DNA of 64,000 nucleotides from Mycolicibacterium celeriflavum. GTDB lineage: Bacteria > Actinomycetota > Actinomycetes > Mycobacteriales > Mycobacteriaceae. The notes under the pieces are model-generated. The model was not told the origin of the DNA and made no database searches. It saw only the letters and a list, made by a program, of their open reading frames with translations. The stretch is taken from NCBI RefSeq assembly GCF_010731795.1, contig NZ_AP022591.1, forward strand, positions 1,736,001-1,800,000, written 5' to 3'. Shown piece after piece: positions 45,131 through 54,382 of this stretch (position 1 is the first letter of the stretch; every line of letters starts with the position of its first letter). The translations under genes were made by a program, and so were the position numbers.

Positions 45131-46752
45131 CCGAGCTTGAATCCGGTGTAACCGGCTTCGGCGACCTCGTCACAGCGCCGCCGGTACTCCGGAATGCCTG
45201 CGGTGTAACCCATGTACATCCGCTTCTTACCCGGCACGTTGCCGCCGTTGTACCAGGAGCTGCACGTCGGATGGGCGAGCACCGTCGGCGCCACGAGGGA
45301 GGTCGTGTGTTCGACCCACTCGCGCTGCGCGTCCGGCAGCGCCTCGATGGTGCGGTACCCGTTGGCCCGCAGGTAGGCGATGCAATCGCCGATCCACTCC
45401 ACGTGCTGTTCCAGCGCGGTCACGAAATTGCTTGCCGGCGCGGGGCTTCCGGGCGCCTGCACGATGAACAGGTTCGGAAAGCCGGCCACCGCGATCCCGA
45501 GATAGGCGTACGGCCCCTCGCTGGTCCAGAAATCGCCGAGCGACGTGCCGTCGCGGCCGGTGGTGGCGATGCGGGTGAGCGCTCCGGTCATCGCGTCGAA
45601 ACCCGTGGCGTAGATGATCACGTCCAGCTCGTGACTGCCGTTCTCGGTGCGGATCCCGGTCGGGGTGACCTCGACGATCGGCCCCTTGCGCAGGTCTACG
45701 AGCGTCACGTTGTCGCGGTTGAACGTCTGGTAGTAGCCCTGGTCGATGATCGGACGCTTACACCCGAACGGATGCGTCGGCGTCAGCGATGCGGCCGTCT
45801 CGGGGTCCTCGACGATGCGCGCCACCGCCTCGCCGTACAGCTTGGCGGCCATCTGGTTGGCCTCGATGTCGAAGAACACATCACCCCAGCTGAGCGCACC
45901 GATGACACCACCCTCCTCGATGGCGCTTACCTGCTGTTGGCGTGTCGCCGTCTTCAGCGGGGGTTTGGCCATCATCTCGAACATCACCGAGAACGCACTG
46001 AGCCTGGCCGCCCCGACGGCATGCTCGCGCTGCGCCGCGCGGATCGCGGCGTAATTCGCTTTCAATTCGTCGAGTTCGCCGTCGTCGAACGCGCGCACTC
46101 GCCACGGCAGGGTGTAGGCGGGCGAGCGCTGGAACACGGTGAGGTGGCGGGCCTTCTGCGCGACGACCGGGATCAGCTGTACGCCGGTGGAGCCGGTGCC
46201 GATCACGCCGACCCGCCTGCCCGTGAGATCGACATGCTCTTTCGGCCACCGGTTGGTGAACAGCGACAGCCCATCGAAGGTGTCCATGCCCGCGATGTCC
46301 GGTTCCAGGGGCACCGACAGGATGCCGGCCGCCACGACGACGAAGGGCGCGACGAACGACTCCCCCGCCGCGGTCTGCACCAGCCACTCGGCGGCGTCCT
46401 CGTCGAAGGTCATCGCGGCGACCTCGGTGTCAAAGTGGATGTCGCGCCGCAGATCGAGGCGGTCGGCGACGAAGTTCAGGTAGGCCTCGATCTCGGGTTG
46501 CGCGGGCATGGTCTCCGTCCACACCCACTCCTGCTGGATCTCGTCGGAGAAACTGTAGGAGTATTCGATGCTCTCGATGTCGCAACGAGCGCCCGGGTAT
46601 CGATTGAACAGCCAAGTGCCGCCGACGTTCTCCGCCTTCTCGAGCACGACGACCCGCAACCCCTGCTCCCGCAGCCTGTGCAACGCGTACAGACCGGAGA
46701 ATCCGGCGCCGATGACGACGGCGTCGAAACGAGCCGGACTGGAAACACTCAC
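45127..46752 (-). CDS. Baeyer-Villiger-type flavin monooxygenase
   Basis: 541-residue FAD/NADPH enzyme that inserts oxygen beside a ketone to give an ester or lactone. FAD motif DAVVIGAGFSGLYALHRL, GGTWLFNRYPGARCDIESIEYSYSF (BVMO active-site segment), linker region FTNRWPKEHVDLTG, whose FxxRWPxxxxD pattern is like the BVMO fingerprint FxGxxxHxxxW with the His displaced, NADPH motif VGVIGTGSTGVQLIP, and IIYATGFDAMTGAL. GTG 46752 has GAGGTGA upstream. First of a five-gene unit (hydrolase, small ORF, SnoaL, LLM), all overlapping. The perfect operator at 46783-46805 lies at its promoter. Confidence 0.9.
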   Translation of the reverse strand: MSVSSPARFDAVVIGAGFSGLYALHRLREQGLRVVVLEKAENVGGTWLFNRYPGARCDIESIEYSYSFSDEIQQEWVWTETMPAQPEIEAYLNFVADRLDLRRDIHFDTEVAAMTFDEDAAEWLVQTAAGESFVAPFVVVAAGILSVPLEPDIAGMDTFDGLSLFTNRWPKEHVDLTGRRVGVIGTGSTGVQLIPVVAQKARHLTVFQRSPAYTLPWRVRAFDDGELDELKANYAAIRAAQREHAVGAARLSAFSVMFEMMAKPPLKTATRQQQVSAIEEGGVIGALSWGDVFFDIEANQMAAKLYGEAVARIVEDPETAASLTPTHPFGCKRPIIDQGYYQTFNRDNVTLVDLRKGPIVEVTPTGIRTENGSHELDVIIYATGFDAMTGALTRIATTGRDGTSLGDFWTSEGPYAYLGIAVAGFPNLFIVQAPGSPAPASNFVTALEQHVEWIGDCIAYLRANGYRTIEALPDAQREWVEHTTSLVAPTVLAHPTCSSWYNGGNVPGKKRMYMGYTAGIPEYRRRCDEVAEAGYTGFKLG

Positions 46753-46782
46753 GGATCGTCACCTCACGTTGGCGGAATCAGA

Positions 46783-46805
46783 GATACTGTAATCATTACA
46801 GTATC
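46783..46805 (-). promoter_or_regulatory. Perfect operator palindrome (site B)
   Basis: Perfect 23-base palindrome centred on 46794, whose core is ACTGTAATCATTACAGT. It begins 30 bases upstream of the monooxygenase start at 46752 and so lies over its promoter. The best conserved of the seven copies of the motif. Confidence 0.9.
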
Positions 46806-46858
46806 TAGAGCGAGCCGTGGGTCCGTTTCGACGAAGCGAGACGAATGGACGCCGACCG

Positions 46859-47788
46859 TCAGCGGGGCGACGCGCCTGCGGCGGCCAGCCGGTGCTGACG
46901 GCGCTGCTCGTAGTGCGTGGCCCGCTCGTCGACGAGGTCGAGGAAGGCCGCCAGTTCGTCGCGCGCCTGTGCTCCCTGGCCGTCGAGATCGGCACGCTCG
47001 AACACCTTCCAGAACCGCAGCACTGGACGCACGACATCGTCGAGATGCGAACGCAGGTCGTAGATGCCCGCCTTGGCGATCGTCACGGCGTTCTCCGCGA
47101 AACCGGGCATGGTGCTTCCGGGCATCTGGAAGTTGATGACTTCGTGAGCGATCGCCACCATGGTCTCATTCGGCGAGATGTCCAGCGCCGCGTCGACCAG
47201 GTTCCGGTAGAAGACCATGTGCAGGTTCTCGTCGGTCGCCACCCGGCTCAGAAGTTGTTCGGCCACAGGGCATCCCGAGGCCCGTCCGGTGTTGCGGTGG
47301 CTGATCCGCGTCGCCAGTTCCTGAAAGGACACGTAGGCCAGCGCCTCCAGCATCGACTTGTCGCCCGAGTCGTACCCGGCGGCCGTGTGCACCATGCGAC
47401 CACGCTCGAGTGCGACAGGATCGACGCCGCGGGTGACGATGAGATAGTCGCGGATCGCGATGCTGTGACGCGCCTCTTCGGCCGTCCACTGACCGACCCA
47501 CTGGCCCCACGGCCCGTCGAGCCCGAACCGCATGGCGATCTCGCGGTGGTAGGACGGGAGGTTGTCCTCGGTCAGCAGGTTCACGACCATGGCGGCCTTC
47601 GAAACCTCGTCGAGGGGCGAATCCTCCGGAACCCAGTCCTGCCCACCGAGCAACGCGAAGTCTCGGCCGCGGCTCCATGGGACGTAGTCGTGCGGATTCC
47701 AGGGTTTCGCCATCGCGTGGTGCCGGTTCAGATTGGCCTCCACCACCGGCTCCAGCTCCGTGAGCAGCGCTAGTTGGGTCGTCGCCAT
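46859..47788 (-). CDS. Acyl-ACP desaturase-like diiron protein (DesA type)
   Basis: 309-residue ferritin-like protein of the soluble acyl-ACP desaturase family. Diiron ligand motifs are seen in ...NLLTEDNLPSYHREIAM (E.. H), WTAEEARHSIAIRDYL (EExxH) and VATDENLHMVFYRNLVD (DExxH). Desaturates fatty acyl groups or acts on alternative substrates using O2. ATG 47788 has GGGAGAG upstream. It is divergent from the Rieske gene with site C between, and lies in the same direction as the BVMO operon. Confidence 0.85.
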   Translation of the reverse strand: MATTQLALLTELEPVVEANLNRHHAMAKPWNPHDYVPWSRGRDFALLGGQDWVPEDSPLDEVSKAAMVVNLLTEDNLPSYHREIAMRFGLDGPWGQWVGQWTAEEARHSIAIRDYLIVTRGVDPVALERGRMVHTAAGYDSGDKSMLEALAYVSFQELATRISHRNTGRASGCPVAEQLLSRVATDENLHMVFYRNLVDAALDISPNETMVAIAHEVINFQMPGSTMPGFAENAVTIAKAGIYDLRSHLDDVVRPVLRFWKVFERADLDGQGAQARDELAAFLDLVDERATHYEQRRQHRLAAAGASPR

Positions 47789-47955
47789 CGAGACTCTCCC
47801 GTCCCCCATCACCTGCGGATGCGGAACCTACGCTAGCGTAGGTCGCCGACAAGCAAGGCGAAAATCGCAACCTGCGCGCAAACGACGGCAAATAGAGCCC
47901 CGTTGGGGGCGAACCTTCGCGCGCGACCCTCCCGTGCACTGGTGCTGAAACGTCA

Positions 47956-47972
47956 ACTGTAATATTTTCCGT
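47956..47972. promoter_or_regulatory. Operator palindrome, imperfect (site C)
   Basis: ACTGTAATATTTTCCGT: left half perfect, right half matches 5 of 7 bases of TTACAGT. It lies between the divergent starts of the desaturase (47788) and the Rieske oxygenase (48002), 30 bases before the latter. Confidence 0.65.
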
Positions 47973-48001
47973 AACAGATCGTGCCGGGCAGAGGAGGCGA
48001 C

Positions 48002-49024
48002 GTGAAAGTGCCGTTCACCTGGAAGGTCACCGGTTGGTTCATGATCGGCTGGTCCGCGGAGTTCCCGCAAGGCGAGGTCCGGCCACTGCGCTATTTCGGC
48101 GATGACCTGGTGGCCTACCGCGACGAGGCAGGCGAGCTGCATGTGCTTTCCGCGCACTGCCGCCACCTCGGTGCTCACATCGGCCACGGCGGCAAGGTCG
48201 TCGGCGACTGCGTGGAATGCCCTTTCCACGGCTGGCGCTGGGGACCCGACGGCACCAACCGCTACATCCCCTATCAGCCGGACCGGCCCAACAAGGCGCT
48301 GCGGCTGCGGGTCTACCCGGTCGTCGAGCAGTACGGGTGCGTGTTCGCCTGGCACCAACCGGACGGCAAGGAACCGCAGTGGGAGATGCCCGACCTGTTT
48401 CACAAGTTCCCGCAGTTTCCGACAGACCCCGACGCGTATTACCGGCCGTATCCTGAGTTTTCGAGTCGCGCCGAACGCGAGCCGGTGCACCCGCAGATCG
48501 TCGCGGAGAACGGTCCCGACAGCGCGCATTTCCATTACGTCCACGGCGCCACCGTCACCCCCGTGTGCCTCAACTGGGAAGCCGTCGACGAGGAATGGCG
48601 CTTCCTGACGGGCTGGCCCGACACACGCAGCGAGGACCCCGACAAAATGGCGCTGTACATCCACAGCCATTTCTCCGGGCTCGGCTTCGCGATCAGCGCG
48701 TTCGAGGGATCGTCGAACCACCGGCTGATCTTCGCGTGCACACCGGTCGAGGACGGCTACTCGGACATGTTCTATTCGATCTGGTGGCCCCGGGTACCCG
48801 GCGACACCTCCGACGTGCCGCCGGACACCGTGCGCGAGCAGGTGCAGCGGCAGTTCATGGGCACGGTGTGGGACGACCTCAACATCTGGCGCTACCAGGA
48901 GTACGTCGAACGCCCCGCACTGTCCAAGGTCGACGCGAAGCCGTATATGGCCATGCGCAAGTGGGCGACCCAGTTTTATGAAGTTCCCGCCACCCCGCCC
49001 GGCGAGGTCCCGGCCAAGGTATGA
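48002..49024 (+). CDS. Rieske non-haem iron oxygenase, oxygenase component
   Basis: 340-residue hydroxylase. Rieske [2Fe-2S] ligands in SAHCRHLGAH and ECPFHGWRW (CxH...CxxH); catalytic iron ligands in NGPDSAHFHYVHG and a later Asp. The overall arrangement (VPFTWKVTGWFMIGWS, RPLRYFGDDLVAYRDE) resembles KshA-type 3-ketosteroid 9-alpha-hydroxylases and other alicyclic hydroxylases rather than arene dioxygenases. A GTG start at 48002 has GAGGAG upstream. A reductase partner is not encoded nearby. First of a four-gene unit ending with the acyl-CoA synthetase. Confidence 0.87.
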   Translation: MKVPFTWKVTGWFMIGWSAEFPQGEVRPLRYFGDDLVAYRDEAGELHVLSAHCRHLGAHIGHGGKVVGDCVECPFHGWRWGPDGTNRYIPYQPDRPNKALRLRVYPVVEQYGCVFAWHQPDGKEPQWEMPDLFHKFPQFPTDPDAYYRPYPEFSSRAEREPVHPQIVAENGPDSAHFHYVHGATVTPVCLNWEAVDEEWRFLTGWPDTRSEDPDKMALYIHSHFSGLGFAISAFEGSSNHRLIFACTPVEDGYSDMFYSIWWPRVPGDTSDVPPDTVREQVQRQFMGTVWDDLNIWRYQEYVERPALSKVDAKPYMAMRKWATQFYEVPATPPGEVPAKV

Positions 49025-49635
49025 GAGTCGATCTCGCCCAGATCGCGGCGCCCGGCCACACCGCGATCGTCACGCAGGAGTGCCAGGGCGCGATCGTCGG
49101 CCCCGACGCCGGGCTCAAAGCCCTGGCCGACGAGGCCCGTCGCGAGGCCGTTCCCAACATCGAACGGCTGCTACCCGCGGCCCGAAGCGCGGGTGTGAGC
49201 GTGGTGCACTGCCTCGTTCAGCGCCGCCCAGACGGAAAGGGGGCCAACCACAACGCGAAGATCTTCTCGTTCGGCGGCGCCGTCGCAATCGCCGCCGGCA
49301 CACCCGGCGCCGAACTGCTGCCCGAACTGGGCCCGGAACCCTCCGACGTCGTGCTGCGCCGGTGGCACGGAATCGGGCCGATGGGCGGGACGGATCTGGA
49401 CGCGGTGCTGCGCAATCTCGGGGTGACGACGATCGTCGCCGTCGGCGTCTCGGTCAACGTCGCGATCACCAACCTGGTGATGGACGCCGTCAACGCCGCG
49501 TACCACGTCGTGGTGCCGCGCGACGCGGTCGCAGGAATCCCCACCGACTACGCGAATGCGGTCATCGACAACACGTTGTCCCTCCTGGCGACGATCACCA
49601 CCACCGACGAGCTGATCACGACGTGGAAGAAATAG
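49021..49635 (+). CDS. Isochorismatase-fold protein without the usual catalytic triad
   Basis: 204-residue cysteine-hydrolase-fold protein. The family residues are replaced at all three triad positions: the Asp of VIDMQ is Glu20 in VTQECQG, the Lys of VKxxxSAF is Arg (LRRWHGIGPMGG), and the Cys of GVATxVCV is Ala148 in GVSVNVAI. The remaining fold signatures (TDLDAVLRNLGVTTIV, VVVPRDAVAG) remain. It overlaps the Rieske stop (ATGA). A non-hydrolytic role (binding or another reaction) is likely. Confidence 0.8.
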   Translation: MRVDLAQIAAPGHTAIVTQECQGAIVGPDAGLKALADEARREAVPNIERLLPAARSAGVSVVHCLVQRRPDGKGANHNAKIFSFGGAVAIAAGTPGAELLPELGPEPSDVVLRRWHGIGPMGGTDLDAVLRNLGVTTIVAVGVSVNVAITNLVMDAVNAAYHVVVPRDAVAGIPTDYANAVIDNTLSLLATITTTDELITTWKK

Positions 49636-49639
49636 ACGC

Positions 49640-50254
49640 GTGACCGACACCGAGGACGACATCCGCGAATTCGCCCGGGTGCAGCCGACTTTGGGATCTG
49701 CTGAGATGGGCCGCTTCATCGGGGCAATGCGACGGCTCCAGGACATCGCGGTCTCAACCAACCCCGACGCCGCGCTGTGGGATCACACCGCCGAACTCCT
49801 CGAGAACGTCTGCGCGCAACTGGAGCAGCGCAAGGCGCCCGCCGCAGTCGCGCCTGCCGGTCGAGCGCCGAACCTGCCCGGCAACGGCCATCCGCTGATG
49901 CCGCCCTGGCAGGTGGCGGAGTCGGGGCCCGACGAGGTCACCATGCGCGGGCACTTCAGCCGCTTCCACGTCGGCGGCAACGACGCCGTGCACGGCGGGG
50001 TTATCCCATTGTTCTACGACTGGCATTTCGGCATGGTGGTTTCGGCTGCCGGCCGCCCGGACAGCCGCACCGCATACCTTCATGTGGACTACCGCCGCGT
50101 GACGCCCATCGACGTGCCGTTGGAGTCGCGGGCCTGGATCGACTCGGTGGACGGGCGAAAACTGTTCGTGAGGGCGGTGATGACCGACCTGGACGGCAAC
50201 GTACTATCCGAGGCCAACGGTCTGATGATCAAGTTGCTACCACACCAGCCCTGA
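49640..50254 (+). CDS. Hotdog-fold thioesterase (PaaI-like)
   Basis: 204-residue protein. The C-terminal two thirds form a hotdog domain: MRGHFSRFHVGGNDAVHGGVIPLFYDWHFGMVVS (with the conserved HGG-loop and Asp) and YLHVDYRRVTPID, as in acyl-CoA thioesterases. The N-terminal 65 residues are helical and less clear. GTG 49640, five bases after the preceding gene. Likely hydrolyses an acyl-CoA in the same pathway as the ligase encoded next. Confidence 0.82.
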   Translation: MTDTEDDIREFARVQPTLGSAEMGRFIGAMRRLQDIAVSTNPDAALWDHTAELLENVCAQLEQRKAPAAVAPAGRAPNLPGNGHPLMPPWQVAESGPDEVTMRGHFSRFHVGGNDAVHGGVIPLFYDWHFGMVVSAAGRPDSRTAYLHVDYRRVTPIDVPLESRAWIDSVDGRKLFVRAVMTDLDGNVLSEANGLMIKLLPHQP

Positions 50255-50262
50255 GAGGCACG

Positions 50263-51945
50263 ATGTCTGATTCGCTCTCCACGTCCGCGCCGTCGAGCAC
50301 CACCGAGTTCACTGTTCCGGCTGCCGCCGACACCGTCGCCGCCGTGATCGGCGACCGAGAGTTCATCATTCAGGGCGACCGTCGCTACACCTACGCGCAG
50401 GTTGTCGAACGCGCCAACCGGCTGGCGGCATTCCTGCACAGCCGCGGGCTGGGTTGCCATGTCGAGCGCTCCGAGTTGGCCGGCCACGAGGTGGGCCAGG
50501 ACCTGCTGGGCATCTACGCCTACAACGGACCGGAGTACGTCGAGGCGATGCTCGGCGCCTGGCGGGCCCGCGTCGCGCCGTTCAACGTCAACTACCGCTA
50601 CGTCAAGAACGAACTGCAGTACCTGCTCGCCGATTCCGGCGCCACCGCACTGCTGTACCACGCCGCGTTCGCCCCGCGCGTCGCCGAGGTGCTGCCGGAC
50701 CTGCCTAACCTGCGGGTGCTGATCCAGATCGCTGACCAGTCGGGCAACGATCTGCTCTACGGCGCAGTCGACTACGAGTCGATCGTCGGGTCGGGCGCCG
50801 CGGTGCTGCCACCGCTGGAGCCCTCACCCGACGATCTCTACGTGCTCTACACCGGGGGCACGACCGGTATGCCGAAGGGTGTGCTGTGGCGCCAGCACGA
50901 CATCTTCATGACCTCGTTCGGCGGCCGCAGCCTCTACACCGGCGAACTCGCCAACTCTTACGACGACATCACCAAACGAGTGACCGAGGCGCCGGAGACG
51001 CGATTGATGATCCTGCCGCCGCTGATGCACGGCGCCGCACAGTGGGCGGTGATGACGGCGATGACGACAGGCCAGTCGGTCGTGTTCTCCACTGTCACCG
51101 AGCGTTTCGACGCCGACGAAGTGGTGGCCACCATCGAACGCGAGAAGGTGATGGCAGTGACGGTCGTGGGTGACGCGATGGCGCGACCACTGGCCGATGC
51201 GATCGAACGCACCGACGCCGACCTGTCGTCGCTGGCCGTGGTCGCCAACGGTGGCGCGCTGTTGACGCCGACCGCCAAACAGCGCCTCATCGACGTCAAG
51301 CCCGGGTTGATCGTCGTCGACGGGGTCGGTTCCTCCGAGACCGGCGCGCAGATGACGCACATGTCCGCCTCCGGCGCGGTGGCGACCGGCAAGTTCAACG
51401 CCGGACCCGACACCTACGTTGCCTCCGAGGATCTCGGCACGCTGCTCGAGCCGGGCCACGAGGGAATGGGATGGTTGGCCCAACGCGGTTACGTGCCACT
51501 GGGTTACAAGGGTGACGCGACCAAGACCGCCGCCACCTTCCCGGTGATCGACGGCGTGCGGTACTCCGTGCCCGGCGACCGCGCCCGCCATCTCGCCGAC
51601 GGGACCGTCGAACTCCTCGGCCGCGATTCGGTCACCATCAACTCCGGCGGCGAGAAGATCTTCGCCGAGGAGGTCGAGACCGCGATCGCCTCGCATCCAG
51701 CGGTGGCAGACGTCGTGGTCGCGGGCCGGCCCAGCGAGCGGTGGGGTCAGGAGGTGGTCGCCGTCGTCGCGCTGACCGAGGGCGCCAGCGCTGGGGCCCA
51801 GGAACTCATCGACCATGCCGCGAATTCGATTGCGCGCTATAAGCTTCCGAAGGCGATCGTGTTCCGTCCGACGATCGAACGCAGCCCCGCGGGCAAGGCC
51901 GACTACCGGTGGGCCCGCGAGCAGGCGATCAGCGGCGACGCCTGA
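50263..51945 (+). CDS. Acyl-CoA synthetase (FadD, AMP-binding)
   Basis: 560-residue enzyme that activates a carboxylic acid with ATP and CoA. P-loop LYTGGTTGMPKGVLWRQ (AMP motif), VVDGVGSSETGAQ, GYKGDATKTAATF, ERWGQEVVAVV and the C-terminal catalytic Lys in RSPAGKADYRW. Similar to the FadD group acting on steroid or terpenoid acids (FadD3/FadD17/FadD19-like), but specificity is not certain. ATG 50263 with GAGAGG upstream. Overlaps 17 bases with the convergent aldehyde dehydrogenase. Confidence 0.92.
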   Translation: MSDSLSTSAPSSTTEFTVPAAADTVAAVIGDREFIIQGDRRYTYAQVVERANRLAAFLHSRGLGCHVERSELAGHEVGQDLLGIYAYNGPEYVEAMLGAWRARVAPFNVNYRYVKNELQYLLADSGATALLYHAAFAPRVAEVLPDLPNLRVLIQIADQSGNDLLYGAVDYESIVGSGAAVLPPLEPSPDDLYVLYTGGTTGMPKGVLWRQHDIFMTSFGGRSLYTGELANSYDDITKRVTEAPETRLMILPPLMHGAAQWAVMTAMTTGQSVVFSTVTERFDADEVVATIEREKVMAVTVVGDAMARPLADAIERTDADLSSLAVVANGGALLTPTAKQRLIDVKPGLIVVDGVGSSETGAQMTHMSASGAVATGKFNAGPDTYVASEDLGTLLEPGHEGMGWLAQRGYVPLGYKGDATKTAATFPVIDGVRYSVPGDRARHLADGTVELLGRDSVTINSGGEKIFAEEVETAIASHPAVADVVVAGRPSERWGQEVVAVVALTEGASAGAQELIDHAANSIARYKLPKAIVFRPTIERSPAGKADYRWAREQAISGDA

Positions 51946-53422
51946 GCCGACGCCGGGTCCGGTTGCGCGCGAAGCGCAGACCCAACGCTGTTGTCGCCCG
52001 CGTCGACGGGGTGAACGGTGGTGCCGCACGTCCGGTGATGGTGAACGGCAGATCCGTGCCGACCACCGTGCGGTGGTGGCTGAACGCGTCGAACCCCGCC
52101 TTGCCGTGGTAGGCGCCCATTCCGCTGCGCCCGACGCCACCGAACGGCGCCGCCGAAGGAATCATCTGCGCGGCGAAGTCGTTGCGCGCCACCCCGCCAC
52201 TGCGCGTGTTGCGGACGAAACGCCGGAAGTCGTCGTCGTCCGGTCCGTACCAGTACGCGACAAGCGGTGAGGGCCGCCGGTTGATGTAGTCGATCGCCTC
52301 ACTCAGTTCGCGGTAGGGCCGCAACTCCAGCACTGGACCGAAGACCTCCTCCGCGGCGATCGCCATTCGGTCATCGACGTCGCACACGATGGTGGGAGCG
52401 ATCTTTCGGGTGTCGCGGTCCGGCAGGATCTCACCGTCCGGCAAGACGGTCTCGACGCGGGCACCTTTGGCGCGCGCGTCGTCGATGAGGCCGACCACTC
52501 GGTCATAGTTCGCCTCGTTCACCGACGAGCAGTAGTCGTCGTTGCCGACAATGGCCGGAAACATCTCGCGCAGTGTGCGTTTCGCCGTGTCAACGAAAGC
52601 GTCCACCCGATCGTCGGGCACGAAGACGTAATCGGGACACACGCAGACCTGTCCCCCGTTGATCATTCGCGAGCGGGCGATGCGCGCCGCCGAACGGTTG
52701 AGGTCCGCCTCGCGGGAAACCACCACGGGGTTCTTGCCCCCGAGCTCCAGCGTGACGGGTACCAGGTTCTCCGCGGCCGCCCGCTGCACCTGCGCGCCGA
52801 CGGACGGCGACCCGGTGAAGAACAGGTGATCAAAGGGCAGCGCCGAGAACGCCGCCGCGACGTCGGGTCCGCCGGTCACCACGTCAAGCTCGGCGACGTC
52901 AAAGTACTTCGGCGCCAACGACTTCATCAGAGCGGCGGTGCCCGGCGTGATCTCCGACATCTTGATCATGACGCGGTTGCCCGCGGCGAAGGCGGCGGCG
53001 GCCGGAAGCACCACAAGGTTGACCGGGAAGTTCCACGGACCGATGATCCCGACGGCCCCCAGCGGTGACGGGTGCACCTCGGCCCGCAGGCCGAACCGCC
53101 GAGTGGCGCGCATCAACTTTGTCGCGCGCATCCACTGCGGCACATGCGATCTGGTGTGCTCGATGACGGAGATCATCCCGAGGATTTCGGTGAACAACGA
53201 TCCCGTTCTCGGGCGGGTGCCGTAGTCGGCGGCCATGGTGTCGACGAACTGGTCGGCGTTGTCCAGCACCAGAGCGAGCAACCGGTCGATACGGTTGCGC
53301 CGCACCGCGACGCTCGGCGGGCCGTCGGCCAGGAATTCGCGCCGCTGCCGCTCGAGGGTCGCCTGCATGGCCTCATGCTCAACGGCCACCGCGGCGTTCG
53401 CCTCAATTGTGCTCTCGCTCAT
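51929..53422 (-). CDS. Aldehyde dehydrogenase (coniferyl-aldehyde-dehydrogenase-like)
   Basis: 497-residue ALDH. GIIGPWNFPVNLVVLP, FFTGSPSVGAQVQRAA, catalytic Glu in LELGGKNPVVV, catalytic Cys in NGGQVCVCPDYVFV, EEVFGPVLEL, and FGGVGRSGMGAYHGKAGFDAF. The lone-Cys motif GQVCVCPDY and shortened length are typical of the CalB/ALDH3 group acting on coniferyl or other aryl/terpenoid aldehydes. Divergent from the SDR at 53539 with site D between. The C-terminus is strongly basic. Confidence 0.9.
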   Translation of the reverse strand: MSESTIEANAAVAVEHEAMQATLERQRREFLADGPPSVAVRRNRIDRLLALVLDNADQFVDTMAADYGTRPRTGSLFTEILGMISVIEHTRSHVPQWMRATKLMRATRRFGLRAEVHPSPLGAVGIIGPWNFPVNLVVLPAAAAFAAGNRVMIKMSEITPGTAALMKSLAPKYFDVAELDVVTGGPDVAAAFSALPFDHLFFTGSPSVGAQVQRAAAENLVPVTLELGGKNPVVVSREADLNRSAARIARSRMINGGQVCVCPDYVFVPDDRVDAFVDTAKRTLREMFPAIVGNDDYCSSVNEANYDRVVGLIDDARAKGARVETVLPDGEILPDRDTRKIAPTIVCDVDDRMAIAAEEVFGPVLELRPYRELSEAIDYINRRPSPLVAYWYGPDDDDFRRFVRNTRSGGVARNDFAAQMIPSAAPFGGVGRSGMGAYHGKAGFDAFSHHRTVVGTDLPFTITGRAAPPFTPSTRATTALGLRFARNRTRRRLRRRR

Positions 53423-53469
53423 CGCACCACCATCTGTGGGAGTGATTGTCTGACCGACCAGAATTGTTT

Positions 53470-53486
53470 ACTGTCGTCCTTACAGT
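53470..53486. promoter_or_regulatory. Operator palindrome, near-consensus (site D)
   Basis: ACTGTCGTCCTTACAGT: right half perfect, left half differs at the last two bases. It lies between divergent ALDH (53422) and SDR (53539) starts. Confidence 0.7.
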
Positions 53487-53538
53487 CAGCCATTCGATGG
53501 TACGCCGGCCAGGCGCGGCGGCGAAGGAAACGGGTGCA

Positions 53539-54324
53539 ATGAGCGGAAAACGCAAGATCGTCGTGGTGGGCGCGGCCTCCGGCATCGGGGCGGCCGTCGC
53601 GACCCACTTCCACGAGCGTGGCGATCACGTCCTCGCCGTCGACAGACGCGAGCAGCGAACCGCAGCAAGCGAGTATACCCGCTGCGATCTGCGTGACGGC
53701 GACAGCATCCGCGACCTGCTCGCCGGCATCGGATCCGGATGGGACATGCTGGCCCACGTCGCAGGTGTGCCCGGCACCGCACCAGCCGCCGACGTGCTCA
53801 AGGTCAACTACCTCGGCATGCGGCTGATGACTGAAGGCATGCTCCCCCTGCTACGCGAGGGCGGTTCGATCGTGGCCGTGGCCTCCACCGCCGCGCTCGG
53901 GTGGGAGCAGCGCACCGAGACGCTGTCCGGGCTGCTCGAACTCACCGACGCCGACGCCGTCGAACGCTGGCAGTCTCAGCAGGATCCGGACTATCCCGTG
54001 TACAGCACGTCGAAACAGGCGGTGATCCTGTACGCCAAGCGCCTTGCGGGCCAGGCATGGGCGAAGTACGGCGTACGCGTGAACACCGTGAGCCCCGGGC
54101 CGGTCGAAACGCCGATCCTCACCGACTTCGAACAGACCATGGGCAAGGAGGTTCTGGACATGTGCCGGGCCACGGTCGGCCGGCATGCGTCGGTCGACGA
54201 CATCGTGCCGGCCATCTCGTTCCTAGGCTCCCCGGCGGCGCGCTGGATCACGGGCCAGGACCTGCAGGTCGACGCCGGGTTCATCAGCTCGATGACCGCC
54301 GGTACGCCGGTCCAGCTGTTATAG
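53539..54324 (+). CDS. Short-chain dehydrogenase (3-alpha-hydroxysteroid / coniferyl alcohol dehydrogenase-like)
   Basis: 261-residue SDR. NAD motif VVVGAASGIGAAVATHFHER, VAGVPGTAPAADVLKVNYLG, active site Ser in VASTAALGWEQR and YSTSK (Tyr-Lys). The long loop between Ser and Tyr (about 50 residues) is typical of HsdA/CalA, the 3-alpha-HSD/carbonyl reductase group, which oxidise steroid or coniferyl alcohols. ATG 53539; the earlier frame lies in the operator. Partner of the divergent ALDH in an alcohol-to-acid sequence. Confidence 0.9.
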   Translation: MSGKRKIVVVGAASGIGAAVATHFHERGDHVLAVDRREQRTAASEYTRCDLRDGDSIRDLLAGIGSGWDMLAHVAGVPGTAPAADVLKVNYLGMRLMTEGMLPLLREGGSIVAVASTAALGWEQRTETLSGLLELTDADAVERWQSQQDPDYPVYSTSKQAVILYAKRLAGQAWAKYGVRVNTVSPGPVETPILTDFEQTMGKEVLDMCRATVGRHASVDDIVPAISFLGSPAARWITGQDLQVDAGFISSMTAGTPVQLL

Positions 54325-54326
54325 TC

Positions 54327-54345
54327 TACTGTAATAGTTACAGTA
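54327..54345 (+). promoter_or_regulatory. Perfect operator palindrome (site E)
   Basis: TACTGTAATAGTTACAGTA, perfect in both 8-base halves, just after the SDR stop and 38 bases before the P450 start. It would control the P450-TetR unit and therefore the regulator itself. Confidence 0.9.
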
Positions 54346-54382
54346 CCTCTCGCAGGAACTATCCGAGCCCCTGGAGTGACCG

